Of a stretch of 64,000 bases of DNA, positions 45,430-57,045 are shown in pieces. Numbering within the stretch: the first letter of the stretch is position 1; every line of letters begins with the position of its first letter. The notes beneath the pieces were generated by a model. The model saw only the letters and a list, made by a program, of their open reading frames with translations. It searched no databases and was not told where the DNA came from. The stretch is taken from the NCBI GenBank assembly GCA_946902985.2, contig OX336391.1, positions 143,843,074 to 143,907,073 on the forward strand, in the 5' to 3' direction. This DNA comes from Meconema thalassinum. Its lineage: Eukaryota; Arthropoda; Insecta; Orthoptera; Tettigoniidae. Made by a program: the position numbers and the translations under genes.

Positions 45430-46000
45430 ATGCATGGCAGGGGGGCGAATATATTTGAATTTCGCCGTGAGCGCGATACTCGGGAGCGAAATGATAATGA
45501 TCGTCGGCGGGAAATTAAATCGAAGCGAAACTTAATTCGAAGTGAAATGACGTAGCGAAATCAACGCGAAACTTAATAGCAACGCGAAATTACATTGTGC
45601 AATTGAATAAAATTTCACTCCCGGCGCGAAAACAAATTCGTTACAGACTTTTAATTTCACTCGCGGCGCAAAATAAAATTCGATACAGACTTTTAATTTC
45701 GCTTCCGGTGCGAAATAAAATTCGTTGCAGTCTTTGACTCCCGGCACGAAATACAATTCATTACAGACTTAATTTTGCTCGCGGCGCAAAATAAAATTCA
45801 ATACAGACTTTTAATTTCGCTTCCGGTGCGCTCCCTGCGCGAAATTAAACTCGGTTACATACTTTATATTTCACTCCCTGCGCGAAATACAATTCGTTAC
45901 AGACTTTTAATCTCGCACCCGGCGTGAAATAAAATTCCTAAACGGTATTTAGTTTCGCCCTCCGACGTGAATTTAAAATGCATGGAACATTTAATTCCGT
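45430..46000. repeat. ~42-bp tandem array in the left arm
   Basis: Units read roughly 'aaattcgttacagacttttaatttcgctcccggcgcg' in shorter variants, spaced 36-42 bp (for example 45642, 45684, 45726, 45762, 45802). The right arm carries the inverted array at 51120-51200 and 51450-52080. Confidence 0.85.
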
Positions 46001-47220
46001 TGTTGAAATTAAGATGTATTCGTTTCGAGAGTTAAAATATGTTCGGTGCGATGTTCAAAGTCTTGACGTTGGCAGCAGTAGCAGTCTTACCCCACACCGC
46101 CTGCACAATCTGTCGGGCTGCAACAGCAACGTGAGTCATACAATGGTCATCACTCCAGAGTAGGAGAAAGTCATGGCATCAACATCACCATTGTCGTTGA
46201 CTGCACCTCGGACTCGTGGCTGACTCTCCCTGACTTTCATAACGCAATACTTTGAGTACAATGGGGCAACAAGTACCTCTACTTGTTCCATAGCGAACAA
46301 GAAGACGAATGTGCTGTGCGAACAGACATTCAAGATAAGTGAAGAACTCCCATTACAATACAAATTATCAGTTGTAACTCTTCAGTCAGTCAATACTAAT
46401 TTGCCCAATAACAAGGCGGGGTACAATGTACAGTACATGTAATGAACACTCACGGAAAACTTTACATGTATTAGTTAATGGTCACTATTATAATGCAGCA
46501 ATTTTAGTGATCTTAAATCTAATACATGTAATTATTTCCAGGAGTGTTACTTACATCTTATATACGATGTATCCCACCCAGTTATTAGTCCAGTCAAATT
46601 AGGAATTTTTGCTGCATTAAATCGTGTAGTTCCAAATATATTCAGGAATGTGTAGGGGGAGGACCCCTGAACAACACCTAATAAAGTCCCGTCAATTTCA
46701 GGGGGGCGGGGCGGGGCAGAGGGGGGCTCAAAGCCCACCTTTTTTAGATTTTGGCGTATAACTTTAAAACGGTGCGTCGCACACATATATTTATACTTTT
46801 CAAACATAAAGTAAATTAAATGCTCTACAAAATGGTCTATTCATATTTATCTCTGTGTGTTACAGTCTCCGAGATATGAGCCGGTGAATATAAAATATTT
46901 GCAGAAAAATGTGAAGCGCCTCGTGTTTCTCGTCTAACTTGCCCGTCCAATCCGTTTGCCTTCCATTTTACAGGAAACTCGTGGGGAAGGAAGTTGTAGA
47001 ACATTACATTTCCTTCAGAATATATGTACTTATGCTAATTTATCTTCGACCAGTCAAACGTTAGAGAGTTTTGACTTCACGGGGTCGGTTTCGAGATTTT
47101 GCTAGTGAACTGCTCATTAGTTTACTTCCGTTTTCAACGGCTTTAACTCTCTGTATCACGTTATTTATTGATTATGTAAACATAGATGGTATTATCAACC
47201 ATATAACTAATAATATATAC
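46001..47220. repeat. Left inverted arm, non-array part
   Basis: Matches the right arm (50065-51110) in reverse, including 'cagttcactagcaaaatctc'-type, 'acaacttccttcc', 'ctcatatctcggaga' and 'aaattgacgggactttatta' blocks. It has no convincing ORF, and the frames here are not conserved in the other arm. Confidence 0.8.
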
Positions 47221-47749
47221 CTAGAAAGTACATGAACGCAGTGGCGTATGCAGGATTATGTTTCGGGGGAGGCCAGAATTTCGGAAAACAATTTCGTTTT
47301 TATGGGAATGAAAACATGATCAAGATCTAATAATTTACAGTCCAGCCCATCGGAGTATGTATATGTTCTGAAAAGTTTGTTATATTTTGTTGTTTATATT
47401 CTTTAAAAAAATATAAGTTATAAGTGACATTTTTTTATTAACAGCACTGTTACCCTCTTAAAATAAAAATAAATGCACTTGCTGGACAAATTTGATGTTC
47501 AATAACAATTTGTTGTGTTGAACCTGTAGAAACACACTGCACGAGTTATATAGAGCAAGTAGGTGGCAATGAAGACAAGTTTGCTTTCATCGTGGCTGAC
47601 GACTTGACGAAGCACATCTACGTGTGAATAGAACATAATAGAATATTTATTTATCAAACAGCATGCTTCAACGAAGTTAGTACATGCAACACAAAATGAA
47701 ATGTACCTGTGATAATTGAGGTCATACTCGTGGAGTGGCGTCGAATACA
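47221..47749. other. Core region downstream of the nuclease-like gene
   Basis: AT-rich, no domain recognised. The 87-residue minus frame at 47499 has no recognisable motif. Confidence 0.4.
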
Positions 47750-49070
47750 TCAGTAGGAACATATTTTGTTCCCTAGCTTCATTGATGTCTTCTGGCGTGG
47801 ACGTGGAGCCATAAACATTTCAGCGATGCTTTCGGTTTCGTTAGGATACAACTCCAAACATTTGAATTGCTTTACTTTTCCCAAAATTAGCGGGGCGGTA
47901 TCACATCCAGTGACGCCATGGATTAATAGGATGTACTGGCAGAATGGCAAGGCCTGAAGTTGTTGGGAGGAGTACAGTTTGTCATCTGTGTTGCCTCGTC
48001 CAGGCTCCAGGAAAAGGACATTCGTGTCTCGTGGTGTGAGTGCCATGAGTAAGACGAGGAGGTCTACGTCCTCGACAACTACCATCACAGTTGAATGAGG
48101 GGTATTTTGTAATCCACGCTTGACAATGCTGCAGTAAGTGTCTCCTTTGGCTATGATGAATTTTATACATTTTGCATCCCAGGCCTGCGCTAACATAGTT
48201 ATCAGCTTAATTTTGTTCTATTCGTTGTAAAGGAAGTTTTCCTGCTTAACAGTAGCCACCATGTTCTCATCAAAGTCTGTTTCACTGATGTTTTACTTGA
48301 TGCTCTTCGATGTTGTTCGCCTCTTTTCGTGGAACTTGTGTCTTCATCAACGTCAAACACAACAGCAGAGTTGTAACAGTAATGGTTGATAACGTAAGAC
48401 ACATATTGGTTGCAGATAAAGGCGAACTTAGTGTCGTTCCACTTTACCCTATGAAGAAGAAAGTCACCATCGATTACCGCGAAACAGATCTTCAGGTTGG
48501 TTATTTGACTGCATGAAGGAAAGGCATCGTAGAGAGCGGACTTTTTCGTTTTCCTCATGATCCCTTCGTCAAAAAGAGTCGTGGAATATGGGGCTAACTC
48601 ACACTTCAACAGTTCCTCCACATCCCCTTCAGTTCTCTTGTTAATTAAGGTTCTCTGGAAAATCATTAAAGGCTCGACCACCACTACATCATTGTCCAGT
48701 TTGATAGTGTTGCTCATAGCAGGCAAAGGGACTTCTGGGTTTTTCTTACACTGCTTAATTTCTGCAAAGTTACTTCCAACAAAAGTCCCCTTTGTAGGGG
48801 TTCCGATTCCCAATGGTTGGCAACAGTTGATGTTGCTGGGTACTATTACTCCGGTTGAAAGGGACATCAAAGAATCACGTACAGAAAAAGGCGGGTGATC
48901 AGCCAACTACTGTGCAAGCTTCCTTCTGTCTTGGTCATCCCTGCTCATTCGTGATGCTCAAAAGTTGACATGCTGTTCTCCACTTACAGAATGGACTCCG
49001 GCAAAATGCTCTACGCTTAGTGAAGAACCTATGGCTGTACCTGTATGAGCCCCTCCAACCCATTTCGCCA
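47750..49070 (-). pseudogene. Decayed XPG/FEN1-like (PIN-fold) nuclease gene
   Basis: Two frames form one broken protein. Frame A (48202-48906) has AVIDGDFLLHRVKW, then VVFDVDEDTSSTK followed by EQHRR. Frame B (47750-48196) has VVVVEDVDLLVLL and HGVTGCDTAPL. The order (early Asp, VFD...K...RR, ED.D, GCD) parallels the acidic ladder of XPG/FEN1 nucleases; activity is inferred. Breaks: a TAG at 48907-48909 before frame A (its first codon is TTG, not a real start), a frameshift near 48300, a TAG at 48218-48220, and a TGA near 48960. The frame still looks coding, weakly, to about 49070. I associate this protein type with uncharacterised multi-copy genes in insects and cnidarians. It may be cargo or a decayed element protein. 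Confidence 0.6.
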
Positions 49071-49676
49071 ACACAGAATCACTCATGCCTCTCCATCGTG
49101 TTAGTCCCCCCTTCACTCTTCACATCACACATCAGTGTCACTTCAATCGCCATATCAGACCACACTCCAGCCATTGGTATCAGTTCAAATAGCCACGATC
49201 TTTGGAGTTTTCAACCGTACCGGATTGGGAAAGGGATCAGTCACTTAGGCATATCCCATGGTATCTCATATTCCAGAAGATTATATCCTTTCCTGGGTCG
49301 TCAGATATCTCGGAATATTATTATTCCTTCCATTTAGGTCGTCTGTTGTCCACAATTGACGGTTTTTAATTCGATGTTTCGCCGTCTCTGTCTTTACTAT
49401 CTCCCAGTAGCAATTCTTTCCTCTACTTCTGTCTTATATTCTTATTTGTGGAATATCATAGGATACAATATTATAATAAACTTAGGCCTACTTACCTTAA
49501 TATTATGTAAACAGTGTATTAAGTACATTCTATTTCAAATGGGGAGGGGTCTTATACATGCATATTAAAAGGATATGAAAAAAATATTCGCCGTTTGAAA
49601 GGCCTACTAGATTTTTAGTGTTTATTAGTGTTGCAAATTAACAGTTGACACACAAACTTTCATATATATATATATA
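49071..49676. other. Core region, no gene recognised
   Basis: Short hydrophobic frames only; an AT run at 49663-49676 is the target of the MITE. Confidence 0.4.
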
Positions 49677-50034
49677 CAGGGTGAACAAAAAATGCCGCAC
49701 TTGGAGGTCGGCATGCGGTTCCTCGTCGAAATTCACGACAAAAGTTTATGTTGCAAATCCTAGGCCAATAGGTTTAACAGAAATGCATGTTAAGAAACGA
49801 GGCCCTGTCAACGCTGTAACTACATGTAGCGTGGCCAAAAACAGCTAGCAGGAACTCGGTGCTTTATCTGTACATTCCGATGCACTGCAGGATGTGACAG
49901 TGTTGCCAGCTCTCGTTTTCATACTTGTGTTTTCAAACAGCACGCGATCCGATTTTGCTATTGAACCTTTTGTCTTGCAATTGGATGAGGAATAGCATGC
50001 CGACCTCCAAGTGCGGCATTTTTTGTTCACCCTG
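49677..50034. mobile_element. MITE with perfect 40-bp TIRs, mariner-like ends
   Basis: Left CAGGGTGAACAAAAAATGCC... (49677-49716) and right (49995-50034) are perfect reverse complements over 40 bases. Both sides have (TA)n, so a TA duplication is likely but ambiguous. 358 bp, non-coding; the 67- and 61-residue mirror frames share the residues NKKCRTWRSAC because they read the two TIRs. CAGGGTG ends are common in mariner-type MITEs. Confidence 0.9.
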
Positions 50035-50064
50035 TATATATTATATATTAGTTATGAAAATGAA

Positions 50065-52093
50065 AATCCATATTAGTTATATGGGTAATAAATACCATTT
50101 ATGTTTGCAGAATCAATAAATATCGTAATACAGAGTGTTAAAGCCATTGAAAACGGAAGTAAACTAATGAGCAGTTCACTAGCAAAATCTCGAAACCGAC
50201 CGCCATACGTCAAAACGCTCCAACGATCGACAGATCGAAGAAAAATTAGCATACGTATATATATTCTTGAAGGAAATTTAATGGTCTACAACTTCCTTCC
50301 TTACGAGTTTCCTGTAAAATGGAAGGTAAAAGGATTGGATGGGCAAATTAGACGAGAAACGTGAGGCGCTGCATATTTTTCTTCAAATATTCCATGTTCA
50401 CTGGCTCATATCTCGGAGACAGTAACACATAAAGATACATATGATTACACCATATTGTAGGGCATTTAATTTTCTTTACGTTTAAATGGTATACAAATTT
50501 CTCTGCGCTGCACCGTTTTAAAGTTATGCGCCAAAAACTAAAAATGGGGGCTTTGAGCCCCCCTCTGTCCCCCACGGCACCTGAAATTGACGGGACTTTA
50601 TTAGGTGTTGTTCAGGGGACCTCCACCTACACATTCCCGAAACATTTGGAACTACATGATTTAATGCAGCAAACGCATAATTTTTGGTCTAATTTGACTG
50701 GACTTTATCGGGCAAATTAGTGTTGAAGGACTGAAGAGTTACAAACAACAGTAAATCGTCTGTGGTAGTACCAGCGGCGTATATGGAGTTCTGTTTCGGT
50801 GGCGGGTTACTCGAACGACAGGGTTGAGGGGTCATTCCTCTTATTTCTACATTCCTTACTACTTCCTTCTTACCCTCAGCGCATTTATACTGACCACGGC
50901 ACGACATCAAACCCCTGGGCCACGTACAGTATTTCGTTTCGCACTGCAATTAGTTTTGCGTCGCTTTTCACTATGTTATTGGGCTATGAATTAAATTTTG
51001 CTTCCATTTTAATTTTCGCGCTGACAATCAATATCATTTTGCACCCGAATATCGCGCTCACGGCGAAATTAAAATGTTAACGCGTCCACAGCCATTTTGT
51101 TTCGCATGTTAGACCAGATTTAATTTCAGACATGAAATGAAATGTTCCATGCATTTTAAATTCACGCCGGGGGCGAAATAAATGCTGTTTGGGAATTTTG
51201 TGGCTTTAAAATAAACCGTGGCACTACAACCCATGAAGGGCCTAGACCTACCAAGCGACCGCTGCCCAACCTTTAAGTCTGCAGATATTGGTCAGCGCAT
51301 CGGGTTCCCTCGGCCGTTAATCTTGGTTTTCGAGCACACCGTTCCAACCCACACGTCCGTTTCTAAAATCACTAATGGAGCCGGGAAGCGAACCTGGGAC
51401 CCCCAGATGAGAGGCAGGCACGCTACCCCCAACACCATGGGGCCAGCAATTTTTGTCATACCAGGAGCAAAATTAACAGTCGTTAAAAAATGTTATTTCA
51501 CGCCGGGAGCAAAATTAAGAGACTGTAACGGTTTTCATTTCGTGCCAGGAGTGAAATCAAAAGTCTTATAACGAATTTTATTTCACGCCAGGAGCAAAAT
51601 TAAAAGTCTGTAAAGAATTTTATTTCGAGCCGGGAGTGAAATTGAAAGTCTGTAACGAATTTTATTTCGTGCCCGGAGTGAAATTCTCAGTAATGGTTTT
51701 TTTATTTCGCGCCGGAAGCGAATTTAAAAGACTAACGTTTTTTATTTCGCGCCATGAGTGAAATGAAAAGTCTTATAATGAATTTTGGTTCACGCCAGGA
51801 GCAAAATTAAAAGTCTGTTAAGAATTATGTTTCTAGCCGGGAACGAGATTAAGAGTCTGTAACGGATTTCATTTCACGCTGGGAGCGAAATTTAAAGTCT
51901 GGTACGAATTTTATTTCGCACCGGGAGCGAAATTTAAAGTCAGTGATGCATTTTATTTCGCCCCTGCAGCGAAATTAAATTTCTGTTAATAATTTTATTT
52001 CGCGCCAGGAGTGAAATTTTATTCCTTTGAACAATTTAATTTCGCGACGTTAATTTAAATTGATAATACATTTCGTTTTGCATGCCAGTCCTG
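50065..52093. repeat. Right inverted arm of the foldback element
   Basis: Reverse-complement partner of 45408-47220, plus a SINE of ~250 bp. Divergence from the left arm is visible but modest, so the arms are old or have not been homogenised lately. Confidence 0.8.
51201..51449 (-). mobile_element. tRNA-derived SINE in the right arm
   Basis: On the minus strand it starts GGCCCCATGGTGTTGGGGGT, has GGTAGCGTGCC (A-box region) and GGTTCGCTTCC (B box), and ends near 'atgggttgtagtgccacgg'. It interrupts the tandem array and is absent from the left arm. A poor 'aattttgt' duplication may flank it. Confidence 0.75.
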
Positions 52094-52147
52094 CCTTGAA
52101 TCGGTTTTGGTGGTGGCTCCATTTCTCACCTTAAATGTAAAACTAAC

Positions 52148-53142
52148 TGCACTTGGCGTTTATAAATGACTTACCAAATGGGATTCGCAGTGACTGTCGA
52201 TTGTTTTCGGATGATTGTGTAATATATCGAAAGATACATGACTCACAAGACAATGCAGTACTTCAAGATGACCTGAACCTTGTCTATAAGTGGGCGATTG
52301 AAAATAAAATTAAAATAAACACAAGAAAATGTAGTCTAATAAAAATAGGGAAAGTGCGAAGGCAAGATTTTCAATATAACATTGGCTCGGAAATACTTGT
52401 AGAAGAAGATTCTTGCAAATATTTGGGCGTTCACTTAAGAAATGATATGAAATGGAGTAGTCATGTAGGATGTGTAGTTTCTGAAGCGTACAAATCCCTG
52501 CACTTTGTAATGAGGGTATTAAAAGGAAGTAGTACCTCTGCTAAAGAATTAGGATATTTGTCACTTGTAAGACCTATTCTGGAATACGCCTCGGCGGTTT
52601 GGGATCCATATCAAGTAGGGCTCATAAATGAGTTGGAAATGGTACAAAGAAAGGCCGCTAGATTTGTGCTCATTGACTTTAATCCCAGGAGCAGTGTGAG
52701 CCGTACGTTAAAGAAACTTGGGTGGGAATCACTTGAGGCTAGGAGGATGAAATCTAGACTCTGCGCTATGTACAACACGTATACAAATCAACCAGCATGG
52801 GGTGAGCTTAGCAAACGTATGGAAAAGCCTACTTACATGGGTAGGAGCGATCATCCTTTCAAAGTTAAGGGCCGACCACAGCGAACAAATTATGGTAAAT
52901 ATTCTTTCGTAAACCGTGCCATTGATAACTGGAACTCTCTACCTGTCGCAGTTTTAGAGCCTTTTCCCAAACATACAGGTGTGTTTAAGGAAAGACTGAC
53001 TATTTGTGTAAATACTTCAGTTTAATTGTTAGTGAATTGTTATGTACAATTATTTATTTGTTATGTATATCTAATTTGCCACCGGGGGACACAGCCCCAA
53101 TTGCAAATAAACGAATGAATGAATAAATGAATGAATGAATGA
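52148..53142 (+). mobile_element. 5'-truncated Jockey-like LINE, RT C-terminus intact
   Basis: The frame 52153-53025 (290 aa, opening on TTG, so 5'-truncated rather than a true start) begins at the RT palm: AFINDLPNGIRSDCRLFSDD. SDD replaces the usual ADD of the catalytic box. KYLGVHLRNDMKWSSHV and YASAVWDPY follow, typical of Jockey/CR1-group elements. The reading frame is otherwise unbroken to its stop. The 3' end is an (AATG)n run at 53109-53142. It starts only ~50 bp after the foldback element. Confidence 0.85.
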
Positions 53143-53847
53143 TGACCGTAATGCTCTCCATCAGTCGTACCTATATGTACATCGTACACCTAACGAACAC
53201 TAAAAATAATACTGTTGCAGGTAAAATAAATTAAGTAAAAAGTAATTAAAGGGATCAATGAACTAAAATCAGGAAAAACATTATAGAAAACTAGAAGTAG
53301 TAATTACAAACTGGTAAGATATCAAAGGATCACTCAGAAATATCCAGAACTGGCCAATAATTCAGAACTAGCCATCACAGTCACAGTCAATCACAACATC
53401 GGACTAGATGCTGAGGAATCCATACCGTCAGGTAAGGTCATCGCTCTCTCACTTGACTTTCATTCCCCTCCCCCTCCCCTCCCCTCCCCACCCTCCCGTT
53501 CTCGCCGACCTTGTTCTACTATAGGCTACCACGCCTTTTGTTCCAAGTACAGTTACACTCTTATTCAAAAATTTCCCCAAGTGATCCCGACGATTTTATT
53601 CAACCGATTTAGGATTTCGATACGGCTTTGGAATCAGAGAATAAAACTCAACTTTCTTATTACCCACTTTTTTTAAATTGTAATGAGATATTTAAAATAT
53701 AAACAGCAACTTTTCTGTTTTTGAAATTAAAAATTTAGCGATGAATTAATCTCAATTCTCCTACTAGACAGAGTACATAGCAGTTTTCAGATCGCAGATC
53801 GGAGGTCCTCTTTAAGAAAAAAATTATAAATATATTCAGCTTCGTTT
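53143..53847. other. Unclassified spacer
   Basis: AT-rich with a C-rich tract at 53461-53497. No gene seen. Confidence 0.4.
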
Positions 53848-56250
53848 GTGATGCCATCTGTTGAAACATTTTCTTACCAAAATGTCGGGACATTTAGCCT
53901 TAACGAACCTGTCACTAATGACGTACCCAAAACCCAATTTACGGGGTCGAAAGACATGGAATTTCAGGATGCCATACAAGAAGAACGAGAACACTCACAA
54001 GTAATAGGCTTCCCAACAGTCTCAGTACATTCGAAGCACCCTCCAGCTAACAATACCGTTCGCTCCTAATTACTTCACGCGCAAAGCACAGACATAGTTC
54101 AGGAAACCCTATCTACTACATTGGGGGCAGAGTTTACATCCACCTCTGATGCTGCAATCAGTTTCAGTAAAAAAAAAGTCACGGACGTCAGCGGAAGTGC
54201 CCTACCTCCACAAACAGGAGCTAAACCCATGGCCACAGATAAAGCCAACATTAATGAGACCCATGCTCTTCACATGAAAACTGTCAACAAAAACACTGCG
54301 AGGGAAGAAGTTAAATCATATTACACACAAACACGAAATGCATCACGTAGTCGCCGTAAATCACTGGAAGTGCACACCAGTAAAACATCACTCCAATGAT
54401 CCCCTCAAATAGTTGCTCATAGTCGTTTAAATGCACTCAAACATACTGATGCCTGTCATCGTCATCCTTTTGTTCTTGCATATGAGTGTCTTGCGTTGTT
54501 TTGCCACATTAAATATCAATGGCATCATAAGTTTGACGACACGTTTTCTACTTCAGGATTTCTTTCAGGACTTATGATATTGACATGTTATTGCTTCAGG
54601 GAGTAAATTATACAAACTTAGACTGGTTGAGTGGGTACGGATACATAGCAAATATTGGCCCATCTCTCCGAGGCACAGCTGTCGTTTACAGATCAGGGTT
54701 AATTTATTGTTTCGGATGTGGAGTTACACCCGAGTGGCAGAATAATTACTCTGCAATGTGAGGACACAAAAATTGTTAATGTCTACGCCCCTTCTGGATC
54801 ACAAGGTCGTCTGGCAAGAGAACATTCATTTGAAGTTGACATCAGATACTTTCTCCAGGGCCCTATCAATACTATCATATTAGCAGGCAATTTTAACTGT
54901 GTTTTAAACACTCGAGATCAAACCGGCGCTTTCAACAACTGCCGCAGCCTCATAAGTCTCGTAGACGGATTTAACCTCCATGATGTGTGGGAACTTAAAC
55001 ATGGAACAGACGTCCAATTTACTTTCTATCGTGCCGGATCAGCATCTAGAATAGACAGGACATATATAGCACGAGGAATGAGAGATAGCCCGCATAGTGT
55101 CACAGTAGTGCCAGTATCTTTCAGTGACCACCACGCACTGTTCCCTCAGTCATAGAAGAAGAACGTTCATCACTGTTCCATATCTTAACAAAAAGGCGTA
55201 AAGGGCAGCGAAAGACCATTACTAAACTTCGGGACCAGCATGGCTGCACTCAGTCGAACATGGATGATATCCTTTAAATTGGAGCAAAGTATTTCACAAC
55301 ATTTTTCTCCGACGTCCTACAAAATAGTAAGCAAACATATGGGAGCATACATCAAAACCAACCCAGACTGACCGCAGAGGATGGATCTATGCTGGCAAGT
55401 GGTATTACTGTACCTCGGCAGAGATTTTCACAACACTACGCCCAACTCAACGTAACCGCTCTCCTGGTCCTGATGGAATACCATAAGAATTTTATCAATT
55501 AATGTGGAATATACTAGGAAAAGACCTCCTTAAAATTTACCAGGAGATTAGGGGAAACCCACAAATTATAACTGAAGAATTTAATGCTGGAATTATTATT
55601 TTAATTCCGAAGATCATAAGACCACTTGGAATGGAGGATTTCAAACCTATCACACTTCTCAATACAGATTGCAAAATCTTTACAAAAAATAATAGCATCC
55701 CGAATCAAACCGCAACTACTACCAATTATAGGGCAGTGGCAATCCTGTGCGACTCCAGGAAATAAATGTCATCTCGAACTTGTTGGTGTTAAGCAATATT
55801 ATTATTGTAAATGGGAAAACTTCAACTAATCTTCCTCCTACGACACTTGTCAGTCTCAATTTTCAAAAGGCCTTTGATAGAAGAAAAAAACATTCATTTC
55901 TATGTTCTGCAATGCGAACCTTCGGGTTTCCTATCGGGTTGATTAAATGCATTACAGGACTGTACAGAACAGCACAATCTAGAGTAATCATTAATGGATA
56001 TCTAATATCGAATATACTCATCCGTAAATCTGTTCGTCAAGGATGCCCACTTTCTATGATCCTATTCATCATAGCACTTGAACCCTTCCTCCGGAGGAGG
56101 ACGATCAATGAGAAGAAAGTGGCAGTATGAGCATATGCCGATGATGTATGTATTGTTCTCACAGACGAAAACGACGAAGACCGTATGCTGACTATCATAA
56201 ACGAGCTTCAGGAAACATCTGGATCCCAAGTCAATCCAACATGTTACAGG
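53848..56250 (+). mobile_element. Decayed LINE with ORF1 tail, endonuclease and RT
   Basis: Plus strand. 53848-54399: Ser/Thr-rich ORF1 tail in two frames. 54500-55155: apurinic-type endonuclease with IVNVYAPSG, LAGNFNCVLNTRDQTG, ASRIDRTYIARG and FSDHHALF. 55500-56240: RT with a FKPITLLNTDCKIF block, FQKAFD, SVRQGCPLSMILF and the catalytic AYADDV (after a stop at 56128-56130). At least five frameshifts or stops are present. The motif wording is closest to the L1/Tx1-type group. The RT thumb is lost at about 56250, so it is 3'-truncated or overrun by later DNA. Confidence 0.85.
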
Positions 56251-56929
56251 GATTTTTTTCTGAAATCTTCAGTGCAATGCTTTTTAACTGACCTTCGGTG
56301 GAAATACACAGGAGTTCACTGGTCACTGAGACATTGCGTTAGTCGCTGATCCTAAAGTGAAACATTCCGTGAGACTATCAGAGATATTTTATGGTGCACT
56401 GGGCATCATGTGTGCTTATTGCCATAGCCTTCACTGAGTTATCAACATTAGCTCAATGGAAAAAATATGGCCTGCTTTCCAGTTCGATTCCATGAATCTA
56501 CCCACAGATCAAAGTTCAAACCCTGCCTGGGGCAACGTGATATACTTTTATTTTTCCCCAGTCTTATACTTAACCAAATTGATTATTAAGGCTTGTACAT
56601 CTCGTTAAACATGGTTATTTATTACTATTATCGTTAGTTTACTGTAAAATCGGATAACTATTCCCGGGAAAGGCGAGTAAACTTTCACTGAAAACTTCAG
56701 TGGATTTTCACTGCTGGAAAGGTCAGAGGATATTCACTGTGGTTTTCAGTGAAGTTCCATTGAAGTCAGAACTGTGAACTTCAGTGATTTATATGGCCTT
56801 TAAGCCACTGATATAAACCGATGTCTGAATAACGTTATTAATACGCATTGCACGATTAAGGTGCTCTTTTTTACGAGTGAAGATTTTATTTAATGTCCTT
56901 TCTGGTGGGCGCTACTTTGTTGTTCCTAC
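56251..56929. other. Unclassified, with a tRNA-like block
   Basis: 56446-56535 holds TTAGCTCAATGG and GTTCAAACCC, which resemble the A and B boxes of the unit at 18213. 56680-56780 has repeated CACTGAAA/TTCAGTG words that can pair. No gene. Confidence 0.4.
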
Positions 56930-57045
56930 CATAACCGATATCCGAATATTAGTCCAAGTTACGGTATTAAGGGATATTTTTTTGAGAGACTTATTCAAGT
57001 AAAATTATTTCTGGCAACACTACATTTCGTTCCTGTGGTAACCGA
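56930..57045 (-). repeat. Lone monomer of the 115-bp satellite
   Basis: Reverse complement of the 37921-38690 unit, with 'ataaccgatatccgaata', 'ttagtcc', 'acggtatta', 'gagagacttattcaa' and 'catttcgttcctg' in the right order. Strongly decayed. Confidence 0.75.

Larger units (their letters stand above)
45400..52101. mobile_element. 6.7-kb foldback DNA transposon with 8-bp TSD and cargo gene
   Basis: The element is 45408-52093. Its ends are CAGGGCTGACATGCAAAACG and the reverse complement of CAGGACTGGCATGCAAAACG. It is flanked by CCTTGAAC (45400-45407) and CCTTGAAT (52094-52101), an 8-bp duplication with one mismatch. Arms of ~1.8 kb (45408-47220 and 50065-52093) are inverted copies of each other. 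The ~2.8-kb core holds a decayed nuclease-like gene. The 8-bp duplication and CAGGG end fit hAT, while long arms with tandem arrays recall Foldback/Galileo-type P elements. No transposase is seen. Confidence 0.75.

Noticed and set aside
45532..45756. Repetitive 74-residue protein with EFYFAP units
   Set aside because: Translation of the ~42-bp tandem array in the foldback arm.
49645..50030. Two facing proteins sharing NKKCRTWRSAC
   Set aside because: They are translations of the two perfect TIRs of one MITE.
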